From: JAYOEY01 sp038120295
GTDB lineage: Bacteria > Pseudomonadota > Alphaproteobacteria > MPNO01 > UBA2964
NCBI GenBank assembly: GCA_038120295.1
Contig: JAYOLL010000003.1
Coordinates: 62,001 to 126,000 of the forward strand
Direction of reading: 5' to 3'
DNA length: 64,000 bases
A program made the position numbers and the translations under genes. A model generated the notes under the pieces. It did not search any database and had not been told where the DNA came from. It saw nothing but the letters and a program-made list of their open reading frames with translations. Numbering within the stretch: position 1 is the first letter of the stretch; each line of letters starts with the position of its first letter. This document shows, in pieces, positions 37,376-44,952 of the stretch.

Positions 37376-38122
37376 ATGAAAGCACTCATCCTCGCCGCCG
37401 GCACTGGCTCGCGGCTGACAGGCCCCGACGACTCGGGCAGGCCGAAATGTCTTCTCGAATTCGGTGGGGAGACCCTGCTCGCCCGCCATATCCGGATCCT
37501 GCAGGAACTCAGCATCGAGGAACTGGTCATGGTGGTGGGCTACAACGCGCATCTGATCCGTGATGAAGTCCGGACGCTCGGTGCGACCGATTTCGTTCGG
37601 TTCCTGGAAAATCCGCGATTTCGCGAGGGCAGCGTTATCTCGATGTGGACGGCGCGCGACGCGCTTTCCGATGGCGGCGACTGGCTGTTCATGGATGCCG
37701 ACGTGCTCTACGACCCGGCCATACTGAGGCGTATGGCTGCTTCGGGTGATGCGACCTGTTTTCCCTATGACAGCGGGTTCGAGGATGGCGAAGAACCCGT
37801 GAAATTCTGCCTCCGCGACCGCAGGCCGGTCGAGTTCCGCAAGGCGATCGGCGATGTAGCGTACGACAAGATCGGCGAATGGGTCGGGTTTATCCGGATG
37901 AGCCCCGAATTCAGCACTGCGTTGGCGCGCAGGACGGAAGACTATGTCGGCGACGCACCGACGCAGGAGCCTTACGAGGAGGCCGTGAGGGATTTGATTC
38001 TCGGCGAGTTCAACGAAAGGGCAGGGGCGGTCGATATTGCCGGTCTTGCCTGGATCGAGATCGACTTTCCCGAAGACGTCGCCCGGGCGGAGAAAATTAT
38101 TCTGCCGCGCGTCGGAAACTGA
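37376..38122 (+). CDS. NTP transferase (phosphocholine/2-aminoethylphosphonate cytidylyltransferase-like)
   Basis: A 248-residue GT-A-fold nucleotidyltransferase. LAAGTGSRL plus PKCLLEFGGETLLARH is the NTP-binding and catalytic signature, VGYNAHLI and FMDADVLYDP (metal Asp) follow. The layout resembles LicC and PntC, which make CDP-choline or CDP-2-aminoethylphosphonate. It directly follows hpnA (1 base gap). A phosphonopyruvate decarboxylase, a 2-AEP transaminase and a CDP-alcohol phosphotransferase lie 5-8 kb downstream, so 2-AEP or another head group is an attractive substrate; a sugar phosphate is equally possible on sequence alone. Confidence 0.8.
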   Translation: MKALILAAGTGSRLTGPDDSGRPKCLLEFGGETLLARHIRILQELSIEELVMVVGYNAHLIRDEVRTLGATDFVRFLENPRFREGSVISMWTARDALSDGGDWLFMDADVLYDPAILRRMAASGDATCFPYDSGFEDGEEPVKFCLRDRRPVEFRKAIGDVAYDKIGEWVGFIRMSPEFSTALARRTEDYVGDAPTQEPYEEAVRDLILGEFNERAGAVDIAGLAWIEIDFPEDVARAEKIILPRVGN

Positions 38123-38139
38123 GAACGGGGAGAAACGAT

Positions 38140-39303
38140 ATGGCGAAACCGCAACGCTGGATCGGTAGCTGGGCGATATCGCCGACGGCGATGGACGACA
38201 TGTCGCTCGACGGTCAGACGGTGCGCATGATCGCACATATCAGTCGCGGGGGCTCGCAGGTGCGCGTGCGCCTTTCGAATTTCTACGGCACCCGGAAACT
38301 CGACATCGGTTCGGCGCGGATTGCCCTCCGGGGCGACGGCGACACGACCGATCCGTCGACCGACCGAGCGATCACGTTTTGCGGCAGCGAGCGCGTATCC
38401 ATTCCGCCCGGCGCCCTGGCTATCAGCGATCCGGTCGAGATCGACGCGTCGCCGCTCTCCGATCTGGTAATCAGCCTGTTCGTGCCCGGAACCCTGCCGA
38501 ACGAGGCGGGGGTCACCGGTCAGATCAACGTCGTGCAGACCTGCTGGCTTTCGCCCAAAGGCAATTTTACGCGCGAAGCCGACATGCCCGTTGCCGACAG
38601 TCTTGATGGCGCGTTCTTTCTGGTCGGTATCGACGTGCCGGCCGCGGAGGACACGAAGGGCATTGTTGCCATCGGCGACTCGCTGACGATTTCAAATATC
38701 TCCACCATTGGGGCGAATCTGCGCTGGCCCGATCAACTCGCCCGCCGGCTCGCCGCGGACCGGCCCGACAACATGCCTGGAATCATGAATCAGGGAATCG
38801 GCGGCAACCGGATCGTTCACGATGCCCGCGGCGGCAGCCTGCAATGGCGCTGGGACCGCGACGTGCTGGCACAGCCCGGTGTGACGCACGCCATCGTGTT
38901 TCTCGGCATCAACGATATCCGCAACCGCAGCCGCGACCCGGCGCAGGACGTGACGGCAACCGAATTGATCGAAGGGCTAACCTCCGTCGCCGAGCGCACG
39001 CGGGCGCGCGGCATCGCGATCTATGGCGGGACAATGCTGACTTTCGAGAACGAGAACTACAACCCGCCGCCCGGCCTGACCGGTCTCTACACACCCGAAG
39101 GCGAAGCGGTGCGTCAGGAAGTCAATGAGTGGATCAGGGAAGGTGGCGCGTTCGATGCGGTCATCGATTTCGATCTGGCGCTGCGCGATCCCGAACATCC
39201 GACTCAGATGCTGCCGGTCTACGATTGCGGCGACCATCTGCACCCGGGAGACGCCGGTTATACGCGCATGGGCGATTACGTCGATCTGGCGCTTTTTGAT
39301 TAG
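38140..39303 (+). CDS. SGNH/GDSL hydrolase
   Basis: A 387-residue SGNH-family esterase. The catalytic Ser is in AIGDSLTIS, the oxyanion residues are in GIGGNR and FLGINDIRN, and the Asp-His pair is in CGDHLHPGDAGY. The N-terminal 150 residues form a beta-rich accessory domain (WIGSWAISP, VRVRLSNFYG), as in rhamnogalacturonan-acetylesterase-like relatives. No signal peptide. Start ATG 38140 has GGGGAGAAA upstream. The 17-base spacing puts it in the hpnA operon, hinting at deacylation of a lipid or sugar intermediate. Confidence 0.85.
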   Translation: MAKPQRWIGSWAISPTAMDDMSLDGQTVRMIAHISRGGSQVRVRLSNFYGTRKLDIGSARIALRGDGDTTDPSTDRAITFCGSERVSIPPGALAISDPVEIDASPLSDLVISLFVPGTLPNEAGVTGQINVVQTCWLSPKGNFTREADMPVADSLDGAFFLVGIDVPAAEDTKGIVAIGDSLTISNISTIGANLRWPDQLARRLAADRPDNMPGIMNQGIGGNRIVHDARGGSLQWRWDRDVLAQPGVTHAIVFLGINDIRNRSRDPAQDVTATELIEGLTSVAERTRARGIAIYGGTMLTFENENYNPPPGLTGLYTPEGEAVRQEVNEWIREGGAFDAVIDFDLALRDPEHPTQMLPVYDCGDHLHPGDAGYTRMGDYVDLALFD

Positions 39304-39343
39304 GCTCGGGTTTAATCATTGCCGCGCCGGCCCTCATAACCTG

Positions 39344-39484
39344 ATGTTGAACATCGGGTGTTTTTTCGATCATCTGTTCATGCTGATTTTTGCGACCGTG
39401 GCTGCGCTGGCGCTGACGAGCGCGGCGCTGGCGCTTGTGATCGCCGCCAGTATCCTGCCGCGGACTCTGCCGACTCCGGATTGA
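39344..39484 (+). CDS. Possible small membrane protein
   Basis: A 46-residue frame with one strongly hydrophobic helix (LIFATVAALALTSAALALVIAASIL) and a short PRTLPTPD tail. It sits alone between the SGNH and TauD genes. There is no clear ribosome site before ATG 39344; ATG 39380 would leave 34 residues. The composition is protein-like but homology cannot be judged. Confidence 0.3.
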   Translation: MLNIGCFFDHLFMLIFATVAALALTSAALALVIAASILPRTLPTPD

Positions 39485-39622
39485 GTTCCGCTCTGTTTTC
39501 CTGACAATTCGATGTCCATTTACTGAGACACAGGGAATCCGCTAGAATAACGACAGTTTGCTTATGGGTTGCTGGCCGACTGTCGGCGATCCGGGCGATG
39601 TGCGAGAGAAGGGATTTAAGCC

Positions 39623-40501
39623 ATGGCCACCGTCGTCAAGGAATCCGACACTATCACCGTCACGCCGCTGCACCCCGCCATCGGGGCGGAGATCAGCGGG
39701 GTGGACCTGTCCCGGCCACTCGACCCTGTCACGGTCGAGGCAATCCGCGACGCCTGGCACGACAATGCAGTCCTGCTGTTCCGCGATCAGGAAAATTTCA
39801 CCGGCGAGGACCAGCTTCGCTTCGCCGGCTATTTCGGAGAGGTTGCTGAACGTCATAAGCCGAAACCCGGTGCCAGCGCGCCTACTCATGGCGCGGACTG
39901 GGTCAATCTAATGCCGATTTCCGACAAGAAGGACGAAAACGGCAAGGCGATCGGCGGGCTTGGCCATGGCGAGATGTGGTTCCATTCCGACAAGTGCTAT
40001 CATCAGGCGCCGCACCGCGCGTCGTTTCTCTACGGCATCGATATCCCGACCGAAGGCGGCCACACGCTCTATTCGAGCATGTACGCCGCCTACGACAATC
40101 TGCCGCAGGAATGGAAGGAACGGTTCAAGGACACGATGGTGATGCAGGCGTACGATTACGGCTGCGACGAGCGTCTGAATCTCGACATCGATCTGAATAA
40201 CATTTTCCACTACCGCCAGCCGATGTTCCTCAAGAACCCCGGCTCGGGGCGGATCGGACTCTACGTGTCGCGACTCAACACGCTCAGGATAGAAGGGCTG
40301 GACCGCGACGAGAGCGAGGAAATTCTCCACAAGATGTTCGAGATCATGGAGGATCCGTCGGTCATCTACGAACATGTCTGGCGGCCCAATGACCTGCTGA
40401 TGTGGGACAATCTGGCCTGCCATCACGCGCGGACCACGTGGCCGGACGAGCAGACCCGCGAACTGCGTCGCTGCACGACGAAGGGCTTCCCGCTTTATTG
40501 A
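39623..40501 (+). CDS. TauD/TfdA-family Fe(II)/2-oxoglutarate dioxygenase
   Basis: A 292-residue TauD-like oxygenase. N-terminal VTPLHPAIGAEISGVDLSRPL is classical; the iron HxD is in MWFHSDKCYHQ, the distal His in LACHHARTTW and the 2-oxoglutarate Arg in ELRRCTTKG. It is more similar in layout to the gene at 4211 than to the long form at 22931. GAGAAGGGA precedes ATG 39623. A strong hairpin terminator follows. The substrate is unknown. Confidence 0.9.
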   Translation: MATVVKESDTITVTPLHPAIGAEISGVDLSRPLDPVTVEAIRDAWHDNAVLLFRDQENFTGEDQLRFAGYFGEVAERHKPKPGASAPTHGADWVNLMPISDKKDENGKAIGGLGHGEMWFHSDKCYHQAPHRASFLYGIDIPTEGGHTLYSSMYAAYDNLPQEWKERFKDTMVMQAYDYGCDERLNLDIDLNNIFHYRQPMFLKNPGSGRIGLYVSRLNTLRIEGLDRDESEEILHKMFEIMEDPSVIYEHVWRPNDLLMWDNLACHHARTTWPDEQTRELRRCTTKGFPLY

Positions 40502-40525
40502 TCGGCGTTTCGTATACTGAGGAAG

Positions 40526-40555
40526 CGGCGGCCGATTGGCCGCCGTTTTCTTTTC
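40526..40555 (+). terminator. Rho-independent terminator after the TauD gene
   Basis: CGGCGGCC (40526-40533) and GGCCGCCG (40538-40545) form a perfect 8-bp stem with a GATT loop, followed by TTTTCTTTTC. It starts 25 bases after the dioxygenase stop. Confidence 0.85.
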
Positions 40556-40817
40556 GGCCTGGTCGCGCGATGCTTACGCGAACGACGACGAAACAGGGAT
40601 CGCGATCACGGACAAGAGTCTTTCGGATGCAGCGAACCGGCAGGAATTCCTGCAGATGCAGGAGCTGGGCGATCTGCAGGCACGAGGCGCTGCGCTTCTT
40701 CTCCGACGACGAAGTCGGCTACGAATACCCCGGGCCTGCGCAAAGGGTTTCGGCGACGATTACGAGGTCGACCCCTGGATCCGGCGCGATTACGAATGTG
40801 CGCGCAACCACAAGTGA
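40536..40817 (+). pseudogene. Possible frameshifted remnant of a small exported protein
   Basis: The frame from TTG 40536 begins like a short signal peptide (AAVFFSAWSRDAYA-ND) and reads DETGIAITDKSLSDAANRQEFLQMQELGDLQ, written here up to base about 40679. The next frame then reads HEALRFFSDDEVGYEYPG, after which the original frame resumes with GFGDDYEVDPWIRRDYE and a stop at 40815. The three pieces look like one protein with two compensating shifts near 40680 and 40745. The start overlaps the terminator stem, which argues against expression. No match recognised; the rest of 40502-40926 shows nothing else. Confidence 0.35.
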
Positions 40818-40926
40818 TACATGTCGGCCAGCCAACGCGTTGCAGGGCAATGCCCGGTTTCAGGCGATAAGCGGGCGTGGACCGGGTGGGGCCGGCTGGA
40901 GCGATTCCAGGTAAACGGAAAATGCT

Positions 40927-41340
40927 CTAGGTTTCATCGGCCGTTAGCCATGCCAAGGCATCGGATCGAGTGCCGAAATAACCGGTTGGGAAATCCGCTG
41001 GGCCCTCTGGAGTAGGGGGAGACCCAATAGCCGGCATTCCTGTCGGCATAATGAAAGCGAATTTCTTCATTCCCGCGGAGTTGTATCGTGGAATGATATG
41101 CTCATCGCGCCAGCCCAAGGACATTTTGCTGGAATCCATTTTGAATTGGGTCGCGTCGATTAGACCGCCGCTTCTTCCACATTTTTCGAAGATTCCCGCG
41201 TAGGTCGCGAGGAACTGATTAAAATGTTCGCCTTCCATATCGGTGGTCGTGTCGAACCACCTGATTTCGACGCAATTGAATGTCGGCCGATCAATACACT
41301 CGCCCCACTGGTCCGCGTATTCAATCATCGCATTGCACAT
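40927..41340 (-). CDS. Protein of unknown function (STAS/SpoIIAA-like look)
   Basis: A 137-residue cytosolic protein starting at ATG 41340 (MCNAMIEYAD), chosen because GAGGAG lies seven bases upstream; an ATG at 41388 would add 16 residues. The pattern of a strand, LIDATQFK, WRDEHIIPRYNSAGMKKFAFIMP and a terminal TRSDALAWL helix resembles SpoIIAA/STAS-like folds, from general impression only. The stretch is visibly lower in GC than its neighbours. Divergent from the HxlR regulator, the usual arrangement for a regulator and its target. Confidence 0.65.
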   Translation of the reverse strand: MCNAMIEYADQWGECIDRPTFNCVEIRWFDTTTDMEGEHFNQFLATYAGIFEKCGRSGGLIDATQFKMDSSKMSLGWRDEHIIPRYNSAGMKKFAFIMPTGMPAIGSPPTPEGPADFPTGYFGTRSDALAWLTADET

Positions 41341-41391
41341 TTTGCGCTCCTCGTCCCCATTCGACATACAACTTGGGGAATGAGACATTGC

Positions 41392-41427
41392 AGTATAGAA
41401 TAGTCAAGTAGGCACAAAAAATATACT
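41392..41427. promoter_or_regulatory. AT-rich divergent promoter/operator with inverted repeat
   Basis: AGTATA (41392-41397) and TATACT (41422-41427) form an inverted repeat 24 bases apart, the second arm touching the HxlR start codon, with an A6 run between. Such a site between an HxlR-type gene and its divergent neighbour is a natural autoregulatory operator. No Shine-Dalgarno is seen before the HxlR start, so that gene might be leaderless. Confidence 0.45.
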
Positions 41428-41808
41428 ATGATGGAAACCCAGGATCGACGCCGCGTTGACACGGTCGAGCAGCTGATGAAGGTGATCGGCGCCAAATGGA
41501 AGCCGGCAATTCTTTTCTGCTTGGTCCATGGTGGTCGACAACGGTATTCGAACATACGACGGGCGATACCCGATGCGACGCAAAGAATGCTGACGTTGCG
41601 TCTTCGGGAACTCGAACGAGATGGAATCGTTCGGCGCTTTGTCCACCAGGTCGTGCCACCGCGGGTCGAATACGAAATGACCGAACTCGGAATGGAGTTG
41701 CATCCCATTTTTCGGGATTTGTGTTCATGGGGTGAGGTGCATCAGTCCGATATTCTCGCCTGCCGTAAGGCCTATGACAGGAAAAACGGCCGTGGTGGGA
41801 GCAATTAA
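41428..41808 (+). CDS. HxlR-family transcriptional regulator
   Basis: A 126-residue winged-helix regulator: IGAKWKPAILFCLVHGG, RYSNIRRAIPDATQRMLTLRLRELERDG (recognition helix region) and the wing VVPPRVEYEMTELG. The conserved N-terminal redox Cys of many HxlR proteins is absent; Cys residues occur in AILFCLV and RDLCSW instead. Probably regulates itself and the divergent gene at 40927 through the inverted repeat between them. Confidence 0.88.
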   Translation: MMETQDRRRVDTVEQLMKVIGAKWKPAILFCLVHGGRQRYSNIRRAIPDATQRMLTLRLRELERDGIVRRFVHQVVPPRVEYEMTELGMELHPIFRDLCSWGEVHQSDILACRKAYDRKNGRGGSN

Positions 41809-41989
41809 ATCCAATCGCAGGAAGATGCGGGCCAGTTGCGCGTTATAGCGAAAGTTTTCTACGGTCGGCCCGCGGACGTGCGGTTTATAGGGGCGTGGCT
41901 TCCGCTTCCGGTCCTTAGAAGTCCTTGCCCTGCCGTCACAGGAATGTTCGAAATGACCTGATGGCCGGTCGTCGTGACGGCCACCGACT

Positions 41990-42745
41990 TCAGACCTTGT
42001 AGACGTATTCCTTGCCCGCTTCCCGCTCGATATCGGGCGGGAAGTTCCTGCGCTTGTCGGCGTAGTACTTTTCCAGATGGTCGCCTTCCGACGCACGGTT
42101 GTAGGTCGCGAAATACATCCGGCGCTGTGACTTCGTCGGATTGGGGTCCGACCGGTGCGGCGTGTAGGCGTCGAACAGCGCAATGTCGCCTGGCGTCATC
42201 GGGTATTTGACGAATTCCATGTCGCGCGTGTCGTCGTCGGTCAACGGCTCCATACCGCGCAGCAGGCCGCGCCTGTTCTGGCCCGGCGCTAGTTCGATAC
42301 AGCCGTTTTCCTCCGTCGCCTCGTCGATGCAGACCATCACATTGACGAAGTTGCTGGCGTAGTCCTCCCACCCGGCCTGGCTGTCCTGGTGCGGTTCGAA
42401 CCCGCCGCCGCCCGGCATCTTGAAATTGATCTTTTCCTTGAACAGCACGACGTCCTCGCCGAACGCCTGTGCCGCCGGCGCGGTGAGAACCCGGGTCAGC
42501 TCATCGAAGCCGTCATGGAAGCGCCGGATATATTCGATCCGGTTGATCAGGTCGCTGCCGTCGGCGCGCGATTTTTCGTGAAAAACCCAGTGTTTGCCGA
42601 CTTCCTCCGGCAGGTCGGCGACTTCCCGGGTCCATCGTTCGATGGTCGCGGCATCCCCGGCATCGAACGCCCCTGGCACGACGACATAACCGTCGCGCTC
42701 AAAATCCGCGACCTGCTTATCTGTGAGTTTCGGTGTCTGGATCAT
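41990..42745 (-). CDS. PhyH-family Fe(II)/2-oxoglutarate dioxygenase (PhnY-like?)
   Basis: A 251-residue phytanoyl-CoA-dioxygenase-family oxygenase. It shows DGYVVVPGAFD at the N-terminus, the iron HxD in FEPHQDSQAGW, the distal His in AYTPHRSDPN and the Arg in SQRRMYF. The family includes PhnY, which hydroxylates 2-aminoethylphosphonate. It is divergent from phosphonopyruvate decarboxylase and 2.2 kb from the 2-AEP transaminase, so a phosphonate substrate is plausible but not shown. The gene at 41809-41989 upstream of its stop is absent: that stretch looks non-coding. Confidence 0.82.
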   Translation of the reverse strand: MIQTPKLTDKQVADFERDGYVVVPGAFDAGDAATIERWTREVADLPEEVGKHWVFHEKSRADGSDLINRIEYIRRFHDGFDELTRVLTAPAAQAFGEDVVLFKEKINFKMPGGGGFEPHQDSQAGWEDYASNFVNVMVCIDEATEENGCIELAPGQNRRGLLRGMEPLTDDDTRDMEFVKYPMTPGDIALFDAYTPHRSDPNPTKSQRRMYFATYNRASEGDHLEKYYADKRRNFPPDIEREAGKEYVYKV

Positions 42746-42821
42746 TGCGTCATTCTATAAGTAGGGGCGCCGATTTCCGCAATCCACGATTCGGTCTAAA
42801 ACGGGACAGGAGGATATTTCC

Positions 42822-43958
42822 ATGATCGAAGCCGACAGCTTTCTTCGTCCCGCGCTGGAATCCGGGTTCGGATTCTATTCCGGCGTCCCGTGCTCGTTCC
42901 TGACGCCGATCATCAACCGGGTCATCAGCGACGATTCCCTTGCCTATATCGGCGCGGCGAGCGAGGGCGAGGCGGTGGCGATCGCGTCAGGTGCCTGGCT
43001 GGCGGGCAAGGACACGGTCGTGATGTGTCAGAACTCGGGGCTCGGCAATGCCGTGAACCCGCTGACCTCGCTCAACCATCCGTTCAGAATTCCGACGCTG
43101 CTGATCGTCACCTGGCGCGGCGGGCCGGGGATCGAGGACGAGCCGCAGCACCAGCTCATGGGGCCGATTACACCCGGTATGCTCGACGTCATCCAGGTGC
43201 CGCATCGCGGTTTTCCGTCGTCGGACAATGAGATCGCCGGCGCGATCGCGGAGGCGGGGGAGACCATGGCGAGGACGGAACTGCCCTTTGCAATGATCAT
43301 GGAGAAGGGAGCGGTCCGCGACGACGGTATCGACGCGCCGGTGATTGCGCCGCCGGTGCGCGGCACGAGGCTCGATCTGCAGACGGGCGGCGATGCGCCC
43401 GGGCGGGTTGCGGCAATGGAAAAGCTTCTCGCCGCCGTTCCAGATAATGCCGCCCTGATTGCTACCACAGGCTATACCGGACGCGAGCTCTATACTCTCG
43501 CTGATCGCGACCAGCATCTCTATCAGGTTGGCTCTATGGGATGCGCCGCCGGGATGGGGCTCGGCGTCGCTGTGAATTCGGACCGGCCGGTGATCGTGCT
43601 CGATGGAGACGGTGCCGCACTGATGAAGCTCGGCTCCATGGCGACGATCGGCGCGACGGCGCCGGATAACCTGATCCATATCGTGTTCGACAACGGTACC
43701 TATGAAAGCACCGGCGGCCAGCCTACCGTCTCGCATATTGTAGACTTCGCGAATGTCGCTATTGCATGCGGCTATCCGCACGCCTCGACTTGCGACGGGC
43801 TCGGCGGGTTCGAACAGGCTGTGAAAACAGCGCTGGCCGAACCGGGGCCGCATCTGATTCACATGAAAGTCGGGCGCGGCACCATCGACGGGCTGGGGCG
43901 GCCCAAGATCGCGCCCGCAGATGTCGCGCGCCGCTTTCGCGATTTCGTAGTGGGATAA
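42822..43958 (+). CDS. ppd: Phosphonopyruvate decarboxylase
   Basis: A 378-residue ThDP enzyme in one chain. The N-terminal YSGVPCSFLTPIIN and ASEGEAVAIASGAWLAGK (with the ThDP Glu) and the C-terminal VGSMGCAAGMGLGVA, the ThDP motif GDGAALMKLGSMATIG and DNGTYESTGGQPT match Ppd/AepY, which converts phosphonopyruvate to phosphonoacetaldehyde and makes phosphonate synthesis irreversible. Sulfopyruvate decarboxylase is a close relative and the main alternative. AGGAGG precedes ATG 42822. The partner PEP mutase is not in the window. Confidence 0.87.
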   Translation: MIEADSFLRPALESGFGFYSGVPCSFLTPIINRVISDDSLAYIGAASEGEAVAIASGAWLAGKDTVVMCQNSGLGNAVNPLTSLNHPFRIPTLLIVTWRGGPGIEDEPQHQLMGPITPGMLDVIQVPHRGFPSSDNEIAGAIAEAGETMARTELPFAMIMEKGAVRDDGIDAPVIAPPVRGTRLDLQTGGDAPGRVAAMEKLLAAVPDNAALIATTGYTGRELYTLADRDQHLYQVGSMGCAAGMGLGVAVNSDRPVIVLDGDGAALMKLGSMATIGATAPDNLIHIVFDNGTYESTGGQPTVSHIVDFANVAIACGYPHASTCDGLGGFEQAVKTALAEPGPHLIHMKVGRGTIDGLGRPKIAPADVARRFRDFVVG

Positions 43959-43983
43959 TGCAGTTCATCCAGGGAGAAACACC

Positions 43984-44952
43984 ATGACCATCGACAACAT
44001 GCAGGTCATCGCCATCGAGGAGCATTACTGGGATCACGCGGTCACCGATCACTGGGAGAGCTCTGCGGCAGGCCGTCGCGGCCCGGTACAGGAGCGGCTT
44101 TACGATTACGGCAAGCTGCGTATCAAAGAGATGGACGAGGCCGGTGTCGATATCCAGGTGCTGTCGCACGGCGCGCCGTCGACCCAGCGCCTGCCCGCCG
44201 ATTCCGCTGCAGAAATAACGAAGCAGGCAAATGACAATCTGAAGGCGATCATTGATGCGCACCCTGACCGGTTCGGCGGGTTTGCGGCGCTCCCGACCGC
44301 CGATCCCAAGGCCGCGGCGGACGAGCTGGAACGCGCGGTCGACAAGCTCGGGCTGTGCGGCGCGATGATCCACGGGATGTCCAACGGGGAATTCGTAGAC
44401 CTGCCCAAATACTGGCCGATTTATGAACGCGCCCAGGCGCTCGACGTGCCGATATATCTGCATCCTGGCCGTCCGCATCCGGCGGTGCAGGAGGTCTATT
44501 ACAAGGATTACGCCGAAAAATATCCCAACTTCGTCACCTCCGGCTGGGGCTACACGGTGGAGACCGCGACGCAGGGAATCCGGATGGTTCTGTCGGGCGT
44601 GTTCGAAAAGTATCCCGACCTCAAGATCGTCCTCGGCCATCTCGGAGAATCGCTGCCGTTCTCGCTGTGGCGCATTGATCAGTCACTGTCGCGCGTCGAG
44701 AACGAAGGCGGGCTTGGCTTCCGCGACACGTTCGCCCAGCATTTCTGGATCACCACCAGCGGCAATTTCTCGGATCCGTCGCTGCTCTGCTGCATTCAGG
44801 AGATGGGCATGGACCGTATCATCTTCTCGATCGACTACCCATTCGTCGACAACCCGCCCGGTACGGAATGGATGGAACGGCTGCACCTGAACCGGCAGGC
44901 CAAGGAAAAAATCCTGAACGGCAACGTGAAAGCGCTGCTCAAAATGGATTAA
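43984..44952 (+). CDS. Amidohydrolase-2 family metalloenzyme (decarboxylase-like)
   Basis: A 322-residue TIM-barrel protein of the ACMSD/gamma-resorcylate-decarboxylase group. Metal and catalytic residues are visible as IAIEEHYW (Glu in place of the first His of HxH), YLHPGRPH, LGHLGES and SIDYPFVD. It follows ppd by 25 bases on the same strand, so it is likely co-transcribed. Its stop codon shares the TTAA palindrome with the stop of the convergent transaminase. A role in phosphonate metabolism has no precedent that I know of. Confidence 0.85.
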   Translation: MTIDNMQVIAIEEHYWDHAVTDHWESSAAGRRGPVQERLYDYGKLRIKEMDEAGVDIQVLSHGAPSTQRLPADSAAEITKQANDNLKAIIDAHPDRFGGFAALPTADPKAAADELERAVDKLGLCGAMIHGMSNGEFVDLPKYWPIYERAQALDVPIYLHPGRPHPAVQEVYYKDYAEKYPNFVTSGWGYTVETATQGIRMVLSGVFEKYPDLKIVLGHLGESLPFSLWRIDQSLSRVENEGGLGFRDTFAQHFWITTSGNFSDPSLLCCIQEMGMDRIIFSIDYPFVDNPPGTEWMERLHLNRQAKEKILNGNVKALLKMD

